Shown here: piece after piece, positions 45,540 to 55,085 of the stretch
How positions within the stretch are numbered: the first letter of the stretch is position 1
Layout of the letters: every line of letters begins with the position of its first letter
Assembly: GCA_947451525.1 (NCBI GenBank)
Contig: CANFZM010000004.1
Span: 1-64,000 of the forward strand
Direction: 5' to 3'
From: Flavobacteriaceae bacterium
Lineage (GTDB): Bacteria; Bacteroidota; Bacteroidia; Flavobacteriales; Flavobacteriaceae
Length of the DNA stretch: 64,000 nt
The notes under the pieces: model-generated
The model's input: only the letters and a program-made list of their open reading frames with translations
What the model was told of the DNA's origin: nothing
Databases searched by the model: none
Made by a program: the position numbers and the translations under genes

Positions 45540-47735
45540 TTAATTTGCTACTTCACTAATGAATTTAATTCGCATTAATCGAAGTTCTTCAATATCATAA
45601 TCGCCATCAAATTCTTTTAATGCTTTTTCTATATTATCCGATTCAGAATCCATGAAATAATCGTGAATTTCTTCTTGTTGGTCTTCATCCAACATTTCAT
45701 CAATCCAGTATTTTATATTTAATTTTGTTCCAGAATTAACAATTTGTTCCATTTCTTTTAACAAATCGTCCATCTTCAACCCTTTTGCGGAAGCAATATC
45801 TTCCAAAGAAAGTTTACGGTCAATATTTTGAATAATATACAATTTATTGATAGAATTGGCTCCGGTAGATTTTACTACCAAATCATCCGGACGAATAATA
45901 TCGTTATCGGTTACATATCTATTAATTAATTCGATAAATTCTTTTCCGTATTTCTTAGCCTTTCCTTCACCAACACCATGAATATTGATTAATTCAACCA
46001 TGGTAATAGGATATTTCAAAGCCATATCTTCTAATGAAGGATCTTGAAAAACTACAAACGGAGGTACTCCAAGTTTTTTGGCAACTTTTTTTCGTAAATC
46101 ACGCAACATACCCATTAAGACCTCATCTGCAGTTCCTGATGATTTAGCAGCAGTTACAATTGCATCATCTTCTGCTTCATTGTACTCATGATCTTCCGAC
46201 ATCATAAATGAAGTTGGCTTCTTGATATAAGCATGCCCTTTATCGGAAACCTTAACGATACCATAGGTTTCAATATCTTTAGTAAGCATTCCATCTACTA
46301 AAACCTGACGGATTAACGCCATCCAATAGCGCTCTTCTTGGTCTTTACCACATCCGAAAAAACTTTGCGCATCGGTTCGGTGCGCTTTTATGGTTGCGTT
46401 AACTCTTCCTATTAAGGTATAAACAACCTCTTTGGATTTGTATAAATATTTGGTATCGCGAACTACTTCTAATAGTTTCTTTACATTGTCTTGTGCTTCA
46501 ATTTTTACTTTAGGATTTCGAACGTTGTCATCCATATCGGCACCATCTCCTGTTTCTCCGTCGAATTCTTCTCCGAAATAATGCAATAAAAATTTACGTC
46601 GCGACATCGAAGTTTCGGCGTAAGCCACAACTTCCTGTAGTAATGCAAAACCAATTTCTTGTTCGGCAACGGGTTTCCCCGACATAAATTTTTCTAATTT
46701 TTCAACATCTTTATACGAATAATAAGCCAAACAATGCCCTTCGCCACCATCACGACCGGCACGACCCGTTTCTTGGTAGTAACTTTCTAATGATTTTGGA
46801 ATATCATGGTGAATCACAAATCGAACATCGGGCTTGTCAATTCCCATACCAAACGCAATAGTAGCAACCACTACATCTACATCTTCCATAAGAAACATGT
46901 CTTGGTGTTTGGCTCGCGTTTTAGCATCCAAACCAGCATGATAAGGCACGGCGCTAATTCCGTTTACTTGCAAAACTTCAGCAATTGCTTCCACTTTTTT
47001 TCGGCTTAAGCAATAAATAATTCCCGATTTGCCTTTGTGTTGTTTGATAAACCGAATAATATCCGATTCAATATTTTTGGTTTTGGTGCGTACTTCGTAA
47101 TATAAATTAGGTCTGTTAAAAGATGCTTTAAAGGTATTCGCATCCGACATATCTAAGTTTTTCAGAATATCTTCTTGCACTTTAGGAGTTGCGGTAGCGG
47201 TTAAACCAATAACTGGAACATCGCCTAAATGTTTTATTATGGTTCGTAAATTTCTATATTCTGGACGAAAATCATGCCCCCATTCGGATATACAATGCGC
47301 TTCATCAATGGCTACAAAAGAAATTGGAACCGTTTTTAGAAATTCTATATATTCTTCTTTAGTTAATGATTCGGGAGCAACATATAACAATTTGGTAATA
47401 CCAGAAGTAATGTCTTTTTTTACCTGATTAATTTCAGTTTTGGTCAAAGACGAATTTAACACATGCGCTATTCCATCATTGGTGGATACACTACGAATGG
47501 CATCCACTTGATTTTTCATCAAAGCAATAAGAGGAGAAACAACAATAGCCGTTCCTTCTTGAATTAAAGCAGGTAATTGGTAACACAATGATTTTCCGCC
47601 TCCAGTGGGCATTATTACAAAAGTATTCTTTTGGGCAACAATACTTTTTATCACTTGTTCTTGCAATCCTTTAAATTGGTTGAAACCAAAATATTTTTTT
47701 AATTCTTTGTGTAGGTCAATTAGATTTGGATTCAT
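45540..47735 (-). CDS. recQ: ATP-dependent DNA helicase RecQ
   Basis: MPTGGGKSLCYQLPAL, DEAHCISEWGHDFRPEY, GRAGRDG; RQC and HRDC-like regions. Confidence 0.95.
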   Translation of the reverse strand: MNPNLIDLHKELKKYFGFNQFKGLQEQVIKSIVAQKNTFVIMPTGGGKSLCYQLPALIQEGTAIVVSPLIALMKNQVDAIRSVSTNDGIAHVLNSSLTKTEINQVKKDITSGITKLLYVAPESLTKEEYIEFLKTVPISFVAIDEAHCISEWGHDFRPEYRNLRTIIKHLGDVPVIGLTATATPKVQEDILKNLDMSDANTFKASFNRPNLYYEVRTKTKNIESDIIRFIKQHKGKSGIIYCLSRKKVEAIAEVLQVNGISAVPYHAGLDAKTRAKHQDMFLMEDVDVVVATIAFGMGIDKPDVRFVIHHDIPKSLESYYQETGRAGRDGGEGHCLAYYSYKDVEKLEKFMSGKPVAEQEIGFALLQEVVAYAETSMSRRKFLLHYFGEEFDGETGDGADMDDNVRNPKVKIEAQDNVKKLLEVVRDTKYLYKSKEVVYTLIGRVNATIKAHRTDAQSFFGCGKDQEERYWMALIRQVLVDGMLTKDIETYGIVKVSDKGHAYIKKPTSFMMSEDHEYNEAEDDAIVTAAKSSGTADEVLMGMLRDLRKKVAKKLGVPPFVVFQDPSLEDMALKYPITMVELINIHGVGEGKAKKYGKEFIELINRYVTDNDIIRPDDLVVKSTGANSINKLYIIQNIDRKLSLEDIASAKGLKMDDLLKEMEQIVNSGTKLNIKYWIDEMLDEDQQEEIHDYFMDSESDNIEKALKEFDGDYDIEELRLMRIKFISEVAN

Positions 47736-47758
47736 TATTACTTAATAGTATTTTTACA

Positions 47759-47766
47759 TAAATTTG
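47759..47766 (+). promoter_or_regulatory. -7 box TAAATTTG for kdsD
   Basis: TAAATTTGcaagg in the recQ/kdsD divergent spacer. Confidence 0.5.
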
Positions 47767-47821
47767 CAAGGTTAAATATACAAATTTCTTTTACTCATAC
47801 AAACTTTATAACAAATCTATT

Positions 47822-48787
47822 TTGATTACTAAAGAATCCATACTTGCATCGGCAAAAAAAACAATTCTATCCGAGAGCCAATCTATAGCTAAACTATCTG
47901 ATTACATAGACAATAACTTCTTTGAAGCGGTTACTATCATCCATAATTTAAAGGGGAGATTAATTATTACCGGAATTGGAAAAAGTGCTATTATTGCTCA
48001 AAAAATTGTGGCCACCTTAAATTCTACAGGCACTCCTTCTTTATTTCTTCATGCTTCTGAAGCGATTCATGGCGATTTAGGCATGCTTCAAGAAGGAGAT
48101 GGTGTAATTTGCATCTCTAAAAGTGGTAACAGTCCCGAAATTAAAGTCTTGGTTCCGTTACTAAAACGCTTCGGAAATAAACTTATAGCAATCACTGGAA
48201 ATACAACTTCCTTTTTAGGAAAAGAGGCACATTATACCTTAAATACTTTTGTAGATGCCGAGGCTTGTCCTAATAATTTGGCACCAACTAACAGCACCAC
48301 GGCACAACTAGTAATGGGCGATGCTCTAGCGGTTTGTTTAATGGAAATGAAATCGTTTACTGCCGAAGACTTTGCCAAATACCACCCAGGAGGTGCTTTA
48401 GGTAAAAAATTATTGCTTCGCGTAATTGATATGCTAGATCTAACCAGAAAACCATTGGTAAACCCGGATTCTAGTGTTAAGGATGTAATTGTAGAAATTT
48501 CTGAAAAACGATTGGGAGTTGCCGCAGTTATTGAAAACAATATTGTTGTAGGGATTATAACCGATGGAGATATTAGAAGAATGCTTAATAAAACCGAAAC
48601 TATTGCAGGTTTAACCGCTAAAGATATTATGACGGTTAATCCGAAAACGATCCAATCTACGGATATGGTGGTAGATGCATTGAATATTATGGAAGATTTT
48701 TCTATAACCCAATTGGTGGTGGTAGACAATGGCGAATACCAAGGAGTGGTTCATTTACACGACATATTAAAAGAAGGAATTGTATAA
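47822..48787 (+). CDS. kdsD: KpsF/GutQ sugar-phosphate isomerase (arabinose-5-phosphate isomerase)
   Basis: TTG start; GKSAIIAQKIVATLNSTGTPSLFLHASEAIHGDLGM SIS domain plus CBS pair. Confidence 0.93.
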   Translation: MITKESILASAKKTILSESQSIAKLSDYIDNNFFEAVTIIHNLKGRLIITGIGKSAIIAQKIVATLNSTGTPSLFLHASEAIHGDLGMLQEGDGVICISKSGNSPEIKVLVPLLKRFGNKLIAITGNTTSFLGKEAHYTLNTFVDAEACPNNLAPTNSTTAQLVMGDALAVCLMEMKSFTAEDFAKYHPGGALGKKLLLRVIDMLDLTRKPLVNPDSSVKDVIVEISEKRLGVAAVIENNIVVGIITDGDIRRMLNKTETIAGLTAKDIMTVNPKTIQSTDMVVDALNIMEDFSITQLVVVDNGEYQGVVHLHDILKEGIV

Positions 48788-49611
48788 TGGCAAAGAAAGA
48801 AAGTAAAGAAATGTCTTTCATGGACCATCTGGAAGATTTAAGATGGTTACTTGTTCGTAGCACCTTAGTAGTAATTGGTATTGCTGGTGCTTGTTATTTT
48901 ATAGATGATTTTATTTTTGATACAATAATTTTCGGACCTAAAGACCCGAGTTTTATTACCTATCGATTTTTTTGCGAAGTAACGCACTACTTTGGGGTAG
49001 ACGGGACCTATGCTTGTGCCCAAGAATTTAATTTCAAAATTCAAAATCAGGAAGTAAGCGGGCAATTCTCGATGTATTTATGGACTTTAATGACCGCCGG
49101 ATTCATCATTGGTTTCCCCTATATTTTATGGGAAATATGGAAATTTATAAGCCCCGCACTTTACGAAAAAGAACGTAAAATGGCAGGAAGTTTCATAGTA
49201 GTTTCCTCTTTCTTATTTTTTGTTGGAGTTCTTTTCGGATATTATGTAGTTGCACCATTATCGATAAACTTTTTTGCTACCTTTAATGTAAGCAAACAAG
49301 TAGAAAATCTGTTCACGATTGATTCTTATGTTTCGATGATAAAAATGTCAATAATCGCAAGTGGAATTGTCTTTGAAATGCCAATAATTGTATATTTCTT
49401 AGCCAAAGTAGGATTGGTAACACCCGAATTTTTAAGAAAATATCGCAAAGTTGCCATCATCATCATATTAATATTAGCCGCAATTGTTACACCACCAGAT
49501 ATTCCAAGTCAGGTAATTGTTTCTATTCCAATTTTAATTTTATACGAAGTAAGTATTTTCATTGCTGCAGTAGTAGTAAAAAAAGCAAAAGCAAATGAGC
49601 AATCCAGTTAA
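48787..49611 (+). CDS. tatC: Sec-independent translocase TatC
   Basis: MSFMDHLEDLRWLLVRS, ATFNVSKQVENLFTIDSYVSM, 6 TM. Confidence 0.95.
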   Translation: MAKKESKEMSFMDHLEDLRWLLVRSTLVVIGIAGACYFIDDFIFDTIIFGPKDPSFITYRFFCEVTHYFGVDGTYACAQEFNFKIQNQEVSGQFSMYLWTLMTAGFIIGFPYILWEIWKFISPALYEKERKMAGSFIVVSSFLFFVGVLFGYYVVAPLSINFFATFNVSKQVENLFTIDSYVSMIKMSIIASGIVFEMPIIVYFLAKVGLVTPEFLRKYRKVAIIIILILAAIVTPPDIPSQVIVSIPILILYEVSIFIAAVVVKKAKANEQSS

Positions 49612-49640
49612 AGTTGGAAGATGGGAGTTGGAAGTTGGAA

Positions 49641-49675
49641 GATGGAAGATGGAAGATGGAAGATGGAAGATGGAA
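49641..49675. repeat. Tandem heptanucleotide repeat (GATGGAA)x5
   Basis: gatggaagatggaagatggaagatggaagatggaa, preceded by degenerate gttggaagatgggagttggaagttggaa. Confidence 0.95.
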
Positions 49676-49787
49676 TACAGCAACTAAATAATTGTTAAAT
49701 ATAAAGTAGTTAAAAACGTTTATTTGTTTATTTGTAAAAGTTTAAAACTTAGAACCTGAGTAACTCAGAACCTTAGATCCTTAAAAA

Positions 49788-50528
49788 ATGAAATTAAGAG
49801 CCGAAAATTTAATAAAAACCTACAAAGGAAGAAGCGTTGTAAAAGGCATTTCTGTAGAAGTTAACCAAGGAGAAATTGTTGGACTTTTAGGCCCTAACGG
49901 TGCCGGAAAAACAACTTCTTTCTACATGATTGTAGGTTTGGTTAAACCAAATTCTGGCCATATCTATCTAGACGACACAGACATTACCGAGTTTCCAATG
50001 TACAAACGTGCTCAAAACGGTATTGGCTATTTGGCACAAGAGGCTTCTGTATTTAGAAAATTGAGTATTGAAGATAATATTTTAAGTGTTTTGCAATTAA
50101 CCAAACTATCCAAAGAAGAGCAAATTGCCAAAATGGAAAGTTTAATTGCCGAATTTAGTTTGGAACACATTCGCACCAATCGTGGCGATTTACTTTCGGG
50201 AGGTGAACGAAGACGAACCGAAATTGCTCGTTGTTTGGCAACAGATCCAAAATTTATTTTACTAGATGAGCCTTTTGCAGGAGTGGACCCAGTTGCTGTG
50301 GAAGATATCCAACGAATTGTAGCACAACTGAAAAACAAAAATATCGGTATCTTAATTACCGACCACAACGTTCAAGAAACTTTAGCCATTACCGATAAAA
50401 CCTATTTAATGTTTGAAGGTGGTATTCTTAAAGCAGGTATACCAGAAGAATTGGCAGCCGATGAAATGGTACGGAAAGTATATTTAGGACAAAATTTTGA
50501 ATTGCGCAAAAAGAAATTGGAGTTTTAA
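49788..50528 (+). CDS. lptB: LPS export ABC transporter ATP-binding protein
   Basis: [52 protein letters not shown]. Confidence 0.95.
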   Translation: MKLRAENLIKTYKGRSVVKGISVEVNQGEIVGLLGPNGAGKTTSFYMIVGLVKPNSGHIYLDDTDITEFPMYKRAQNGIGYLAQEASVFRKLSIEDNILSVLQLTKLSKEEQIAKMESLIAEFSLEHIRTNRGDLLSGGERRRTEIARCLATDPKFILLDEPFAGVDPVAVEDIQRIVAQLKNKNIGILITDHNVQETLAITDKTYLMFEGGILKAGIPEELAADEMVRKVYLGQNFELRKKKLEF

Positions 50529-50543
50529 ACTTTTAAATTATCT

Positions 50544-50858
50544 TTGAATATGTTTCCAATCAATCCCTATAGAAAAAATATTGAAACGTTATGCAAATCG
50601 CATAATGTAGATAAACTATACCTATTTGGATCGGCAACCAATACTGATTTTAATGACTCAAGCGACATCGATTTTCTTGTGAAATTCAAGCCCTTTGATT
50701 TGAAAAAATACCTAATCAACTACATTGACTTAAAAGAAAAATTAAAAGTTTTATTGGAAAGAGATATTGATTTACTTGAAGAACAAACTTTAAAAAATCC
50801 TTATTTAATAAAATCTATTGATAAAAATAAAGAGTTGATTTATGGAAAAACCTTCTAA
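50544..50858 (+). CDS. MNT-type nucleotidyltransferase domain protein
   Basis: KLYLFGSATNTDFNDSSDIDFLVKF ... ERDIDLLEE (GSx10-12DxD). Confidence 0.88.
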   Translation: MNMFPINPYRKNIETLCKSHNVDKLYLFGSATNTDFNDSSDIDFLVKFKPFDLKKYLINYIDLKEKLKVLLERDIDLLEEQTLKNPYLIKSIDKNKELIYGKTF

Positions 50859-51078
50859 AGAAACCCTTGAAAGATGGCGTAAAGACGACAAATATTGGAA
50901 ATTAGGAAGTATATATTACAACCCCGAAGACCAACGCATTTTACCACCTAAAAGAATTGCATGGATGGGCTGGACGGTCAATTTCGCAAATAAAAAATCA
51001 GTTTTAGTTTTTATTGCAATAATGGTTATTACAATAGTATTGATTGCGCTTGTTCCTCACCACCAATACCATTTATAA
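50842..51078 (+). CDS. Small membrane protein (DUF5808-like)
   Basis: DDKYWKLGSIYYNPEDQRILPPKRIAWMGWTVNFANKKS + one TM; overlaps the MNT gene by 17 nt. Confidence 0.65.
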   Translation: MEKPSKETLERWRKDDKYWKLGSIYYNPEDQRILPPKRIAWMGWTVNFANKKSVLVFIAIMVITIVLIALVPHHQYHL

Positions 51079-51085
51079 ATCCAAA

Positions 51086-51949
51086 TTAATTAGAAATTGT
51101 CAAATATTGCAACATTTGTGGCGTTCCGTTATAGATGTTAATATCCACATATTCATCAATTCCGTTAATTTTGGCTTTTTGGGTAAATTGCCAAAACAAC
51201 CAATCGTCTTTGATATTTTCTACAAAAAAATTATAATTGGCAACCCAAAAGGTATAGCCTTTAAATTCTTCTTTTAAAAAATCATTGTAGTATTTCTCGC
51301 CTGTATAAATTATTGGACGCACTTTATAATGGTCATCCACTTTGGTCAACCAACGTTTCAACCCAACTTTCAAACTATCTAAAGATTGGTTTTCGGGTAA
51401 TTTTTCAATATCTAAAACGGGAGGCAAGTCGCCTTTATGGAGGGCAACAACTTTAATGAAATTATTTGCTTGTTCGATGGAATTTTCATTTGGACGGTAA
51501 TAATGGTAAGCACCACAAATAAAATGATGTTGCTTTGCTTGTTTCCAATTTTCTGCAAAACGAGAATCTTCCTTATCGGAACCTGCAGAAGCACGAATAA
51601 ACACAAAATGTAACGGAAACTTATTTTCTACCGAATCTACTTCTTCCCAATTAATATCTCCTTGAAATTGAGACACATCCAAACCAAAAGTTAAGTCTTT
51701 ATGGGCTTTCAATATTTGAAATATTCGAGCCTGAGCCACTTTATCTTCTTTGGCAATTCTATCCGATTTGGAACTAAGATAATACCGAATCGCAGTTCGA
51801 TAATGGTAAGCACCATAAACCAATCCGAGGAGTAAAACAGAAATTAGAATTACTTTAACAGGAAAAACAGTTTTCTTTTTTTTGGAAGTTTTTCTGCGAA
51901 TAGGCGCTTTTCGGGTAGTAGTTTTTGCCATAAAGGTGTGAAATTCCAA
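51086..51949 (-). CDS. Glycoside hydrolase family 25 lysozyme, membrane-anchored
   Basis: TFGLDVSQFQGDINWEEV, FVFIRASAGSDKEDSRF, GAYHYYRPN, PPVLDIE. Confidence 0.92.
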   Translation of the reverse strand: MEFHTFMAKTTTRKAPIRRKTSKKKKTVFPVKVILISVLLLGLVYGAYHYRTAIRYYLSSKSDRIAKEDKVAQARIFQILKAHKDLTFGLDVSQFQGDINWEEVDSVENKFPLHFVFIRASAGSDKEDSRFAENWKQAKQHHFICGAYHYYRPNENSIEQANNFIKVVALHKGDLPPVLDIEKLPENQSLDSLKVGLKRWLTKVDDHYKVRPIIYTGEKYYNDFLKEEFKGYTFWVANYNFFVENIKDDWLFWQFTQKAKINGIDEYVDINIYNGTPQMLQYLTISN

Positions 51950-52033
51950 AGTTTAAAATTCCAAAGCCCAAAGGTCTTTGGCATAAAAAAAAGTCTTAAT
52001 TCTTAATACTTTGATCTTAATACCTCTTTATAA

Positions 52034-52759
52034 CTACTTTTTCGCCAGAATATTATTTGCAGCCGATAATAAAACATAGGTTAAAATTATTAATGGCACC
52101 GCAAGAAACTGCAAAGTTGCAATCATAATAAGGGACGCTACTAAAAATCCGATTTGTAATTTGTATTTCTGGAAACTGAAATTTTTAATTTTTAAAGAAA
52201 ATAACGGAATTTCGGCATTCATTATATAAGCACTAACTGCAGTAATTGCAAGTAATACCCAAATATTCTGAATAATAGGGTCTACAAATGAGTTAGTAAC
52301 TAATGGTAAACTAGCAATAAATAGGGTGTTTGCGGGTGTCGGCAAACCAATAAACGAATCCGATTGTCGGGTATCAATATTAAAATTTGCTAAGCGATAA
52401 CAGGCGCCAAGCGTTATGATAAATCCTAAATAAGGTAAATAATCACAACCATTTTCATTATATTGTTTTAGAATTTGAAACATCACATAACCTGGTACAA
52501 CCCCACTAGTCACCATATCTGCCAAAGAATCCAATTGCACTCCTAACGGGCCTGCAACGTTAAATTTACGCGCGAAAAATCCGTCAAAAAAATCAAAAAA
52601 TATTCCTAAGGCTACAAAGTAAAATGCCATGTCAAATTTCAAATCGGCAACCATCACAATGGCAATGCATCCGCAAAGTAAATTTAAGAGGGTAATAAAA
52701 TTCGGTAGGTGTTTTTTGAGGTTCATGCTCTTATTTTTTATAAGTGACAAATTTAGCAC
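52034..52759 (-). CDS. pssA: CDP-diacylglycerol--serine O-phosphatidyltransferase
   Basis: FFDFFDGFFARKFNVAGPLGVQLDSLADMVTSGVVPG CDP-alcohol phosphatidyltransferase motif. Confidence 0.93.
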   Translation of the reverse strand: MLNLSLIKNKSMNLKKHLPNFITLLNLLCGCIAIVMVADLKFDMAFYFVALGIFFDFFDGFFARKFNVAGPLGVQLDSLADMVTSGVVPGYVMFQILKQYNENGCDYLPYLGFIITLGACYRLANFNIDTRQSDSFIGLPTPANTLFIASLPLVTNSFVDPIIQNIWVLLAITAVSAYIMNAEIPLFSLKIKNFSFQKYKLQIGFLVASLIMIATLQFLAVPLIILTYVLLSAANNILAKK

Positions 52760-52865
52760 AATAAGTTAAAGGGAAGTACGTTTTTTATAGAGATTTTTTA
52801 ATTGGAAATTCTAAACCAACTTATTTTACCAAAGGAAGAAATAAACTCGGTAATAATTTCTATTT

Positions 52866-53978
52866 TTGACATCGAATAAATTAATAAAACTTCGGTTTGC
52901 AAAAGCATCACAATTGAACCAAAAAGTATTCTTTTTTCTTATAGTTACTACTCTAGGCTATAGTCAAGCGGTTAGAAAATATTCTAATGAGTTTATGAAT
53001 ATAGGTGTGGATGCTGCCGCATTGGGAATGTCGAATGCCGTTGTCGCGCATACCAGTGATGTGAACTCAGGCTATTGGAATCCTGCTGGATTAATTGGTT
53101 TAGAAGATGGTCAAGCAGCAATAATGCATGCTAGTTATTTTGCAAATATTGCGCAATACGATTATGCGGCTTACGCTAAACCTATTGATAATGAAAGCGC
53201 TTGGGGAATATCAATGATTCGTTTTGGTGTAGATGATATTTTAAATACTACCCAACTTATTGATGCCAGCGGTAATATTGATTACAACAGAATCAGTAAA
53301 TTTTCTACTGCCGATTATGGTTTCACCTTTTCCTATGCTCGAAAATTAAAACTTCCTGGCTTTCAATATGGCGTAAACTCTAAAATAATTCGCCGTGTAA
53401 TTGGAAATTTTGCCAATTCATGGGGATTTGGTTTTGATGTTGGTTTGCAATGGGAACGAAACGATTGGCATTTTGGGTTAATGTTGCGCGATATTACTAC
53501 TACTTACAATGTTTGGAGTATTAATGAAGACGAATACAACAAAATTAAAAACACAGTTGCTGGACAAAATCAAGAATTGCCAGAAAGCACCGAAATCACT
53601 TTGCCAAAAGCACAATTTGGGATGTCTAAAAAATTTGAATTTCATAATGAAACAAGTCTATTAGCATCTGGAAATTTAAACATGCAATTTGCAAGAACCA
53701 ACGATATTATTTCTTCAAGCGTGGTAAGTATTGACCCAGCATTTGGGTTTGAATATGGTTATACTGACTTAGTTTTTCTTAGAGCCGGAGTTGGAAATTT
53801 TCAAAATGTAACTCAAATTGACAATACCAAACGAATTGGATTTCAACCTAACATTGGACTTGGATTTAAATATAAAGGGATTCAAATAGATTATGCGTTG
53901 ACCGATTTGGGTGATCAAAGTGCGGCTTTATATTCTAATATATTTTCATTGAAAGTAGATTTAAGCATTTTTAGATAA
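52866..53978 (+). CDS. PorV/PorQ-family outer-membrane protein (T9SS PorV2-like)
   Basis: FMNIGVDAAALGMSNAVVAHTSDVNSGYWNPAGL; beta-barrel C-terminus. Confidence 0.85.
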   Translation: MTSNKLIKLRFAKASQLNQKVFFFLIVTTLGYSQAVRKYSNEFMNIGVDAAALGMSNAVVAHTSDVNSGYWNPAGLIGLEDGQAAIMHASYFANIAQYDYAAYAKPIDNESAWGISMIRFGVDDILNTTQLIDASGNIDYNRISKFSTADYGFTFSYARKLKLPGFQYGVNSKIIRRVIGNFANSWGFGFDVGLQWERNDWHFGLMLRDITTTYNVWSINEDEYNKIKNTVAGQNQELPESTEITLPKAQFGMSKKFEFHNETSLLASGNLNMQFARTNDIISSSVVSIDPAFGFEYGYTDLVFLRAGVGNFQNVTQIDNTKRIGFQPNIGLGFKYKGIQIDYALTDLGDQSAALYSNIFSLKVDLSIFR

Positions 53979-53985
53979 TACAATT

Positions 53986-55083
53986 ATGACAAAAAAATTA
54001 CTTTCCGTAGTATTCCTTTTTCTTTCAATTTTAAGTTTTTCACAGAATATTACTTTATCTGATAAAGCTGCAGTTAGCATATTTACTTGCGGCAGAGGAA
54101 ATGAATTATATACTACTTTTGGCCACACTGCCATCCGAATTAAAGACGAAAGCAACAATCTAGATGTGGTTTATAATTATGGTGCATTTGATTTTAATAC
54201 CGAAAATTTTTACTTGAAATTTGTAAAAGGAGATTTGCAGTATTTCATCAATGCTTCTTCTTACGACGATTTCATCTACGAATACCAAATGGAAAAAAGA
54301 GAAGTAATTGAACAAACCTTAAACTTTTCACCTACGCAAAAACAAGAACTATTTGATTTATTAAATGCCTCTTTATACTCTGAAGAGCGAAGTTATACCT
54401 ACAAATTTATTGATCGGAATTGTACCACTATGGTGGTGGAAAAAATCAATAAAATGATAGGAAAAGAATTGATTCAAAAAGTAGATGACACTTCTATTTC
54501 TTATAGAGAATTGTTGTATCCGTATTTTGCAAATCATTTTTATTACAAATTAGGTATCAACATTATTTTTGGTGCTAAAACAGACAACAAAGCGGTAAAA
54601 CTTTTTCTTCCATCGGAATTAATGCATAGTTTGGATAAAGCAACTATAGATGAAATTCCATTAGTGGTAAAAAAAGAAACCCTTATTCAGGGAAACGAAC
54701 TAGAATCGGGATTTCACTTTGTAGATAGCATTTATTTCATAGCCTTACTCCTACTGATTTTGGTTGTAACCAATAAGAAAAAAGTATTTTTAACGTATCT
54801 ATTTATTGCAGGATTATTAGGATTATTCTTATCCTTAGTTGGATTGTATTCGCTACACAAAGAATTATTATGGAACTACAATGCGTTACTTTTCGACCCA
54901 TTATTTCTGTTGTTACCATTTTTGAAAGGAAAATGGTTCAAGAAAGTAATTCAAACTTGTTTTGTCTTTTTAGGAATTTATATTGTAGTACTATCCACAA
55001 AACCACATCTTTGGTTGATGTTACCTTTCATAGCGGCAACGGCGTATATGCTTTGGAAATTACAAAAATCAGAACGCAAATAA
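53986..55083 (+). CDS. DUF4105 (Lnb N-terminal-like periplasmic domain) membrane protein
   Basis: LYTTFGHTAIRIKDESNNLDVVYNYGAFDFNTENFYLKFVKG, RNCTTMV, C-terminal TM segments. Confidence 0.85.
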   Translation: MTKKLLSVVFLFLSILSFSQNITLSDKAAVSIFTCGRGNELYTTFGHTAIRIKDESNNLDVVYNYGAFDFNTENFYLKFVKGDLQYFINASSYDDFIYEYQMEKREVIEQTLNFSPTQKQELFDLLNASLYSEERSYTYKFIDRNCTTMVVEKINKMIGKELIQKVDDTSISYRELLYPYFANHFYYKLGINIIFGAKTDNKAVKLFLPSELMHSLDKATIDEIPLVVKKETLIQGNELESGFHFVDSIYFIALLLLILVVTNKKKVFLTYLFIAGLLGLFLSLVGLYSLHKELLWNYNALLFDPLFLLLPFLKGKWFKKVIQTCFVFLGIYIVVLSTKPHLWLMLPFIAATAYMLWKLQKSERK

Positions 55084-55085
55084 AT

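Noticed and set aside
48232-48729. 165-aa antisense ORF in kdsD
   Set aside because: Shadow ORF opposite the conserved SIS/CBS gene.
49641-49675. CRISPR-like array
   Set aside because: Contiguous 7-bp units without spacers; no cas genes in the window.
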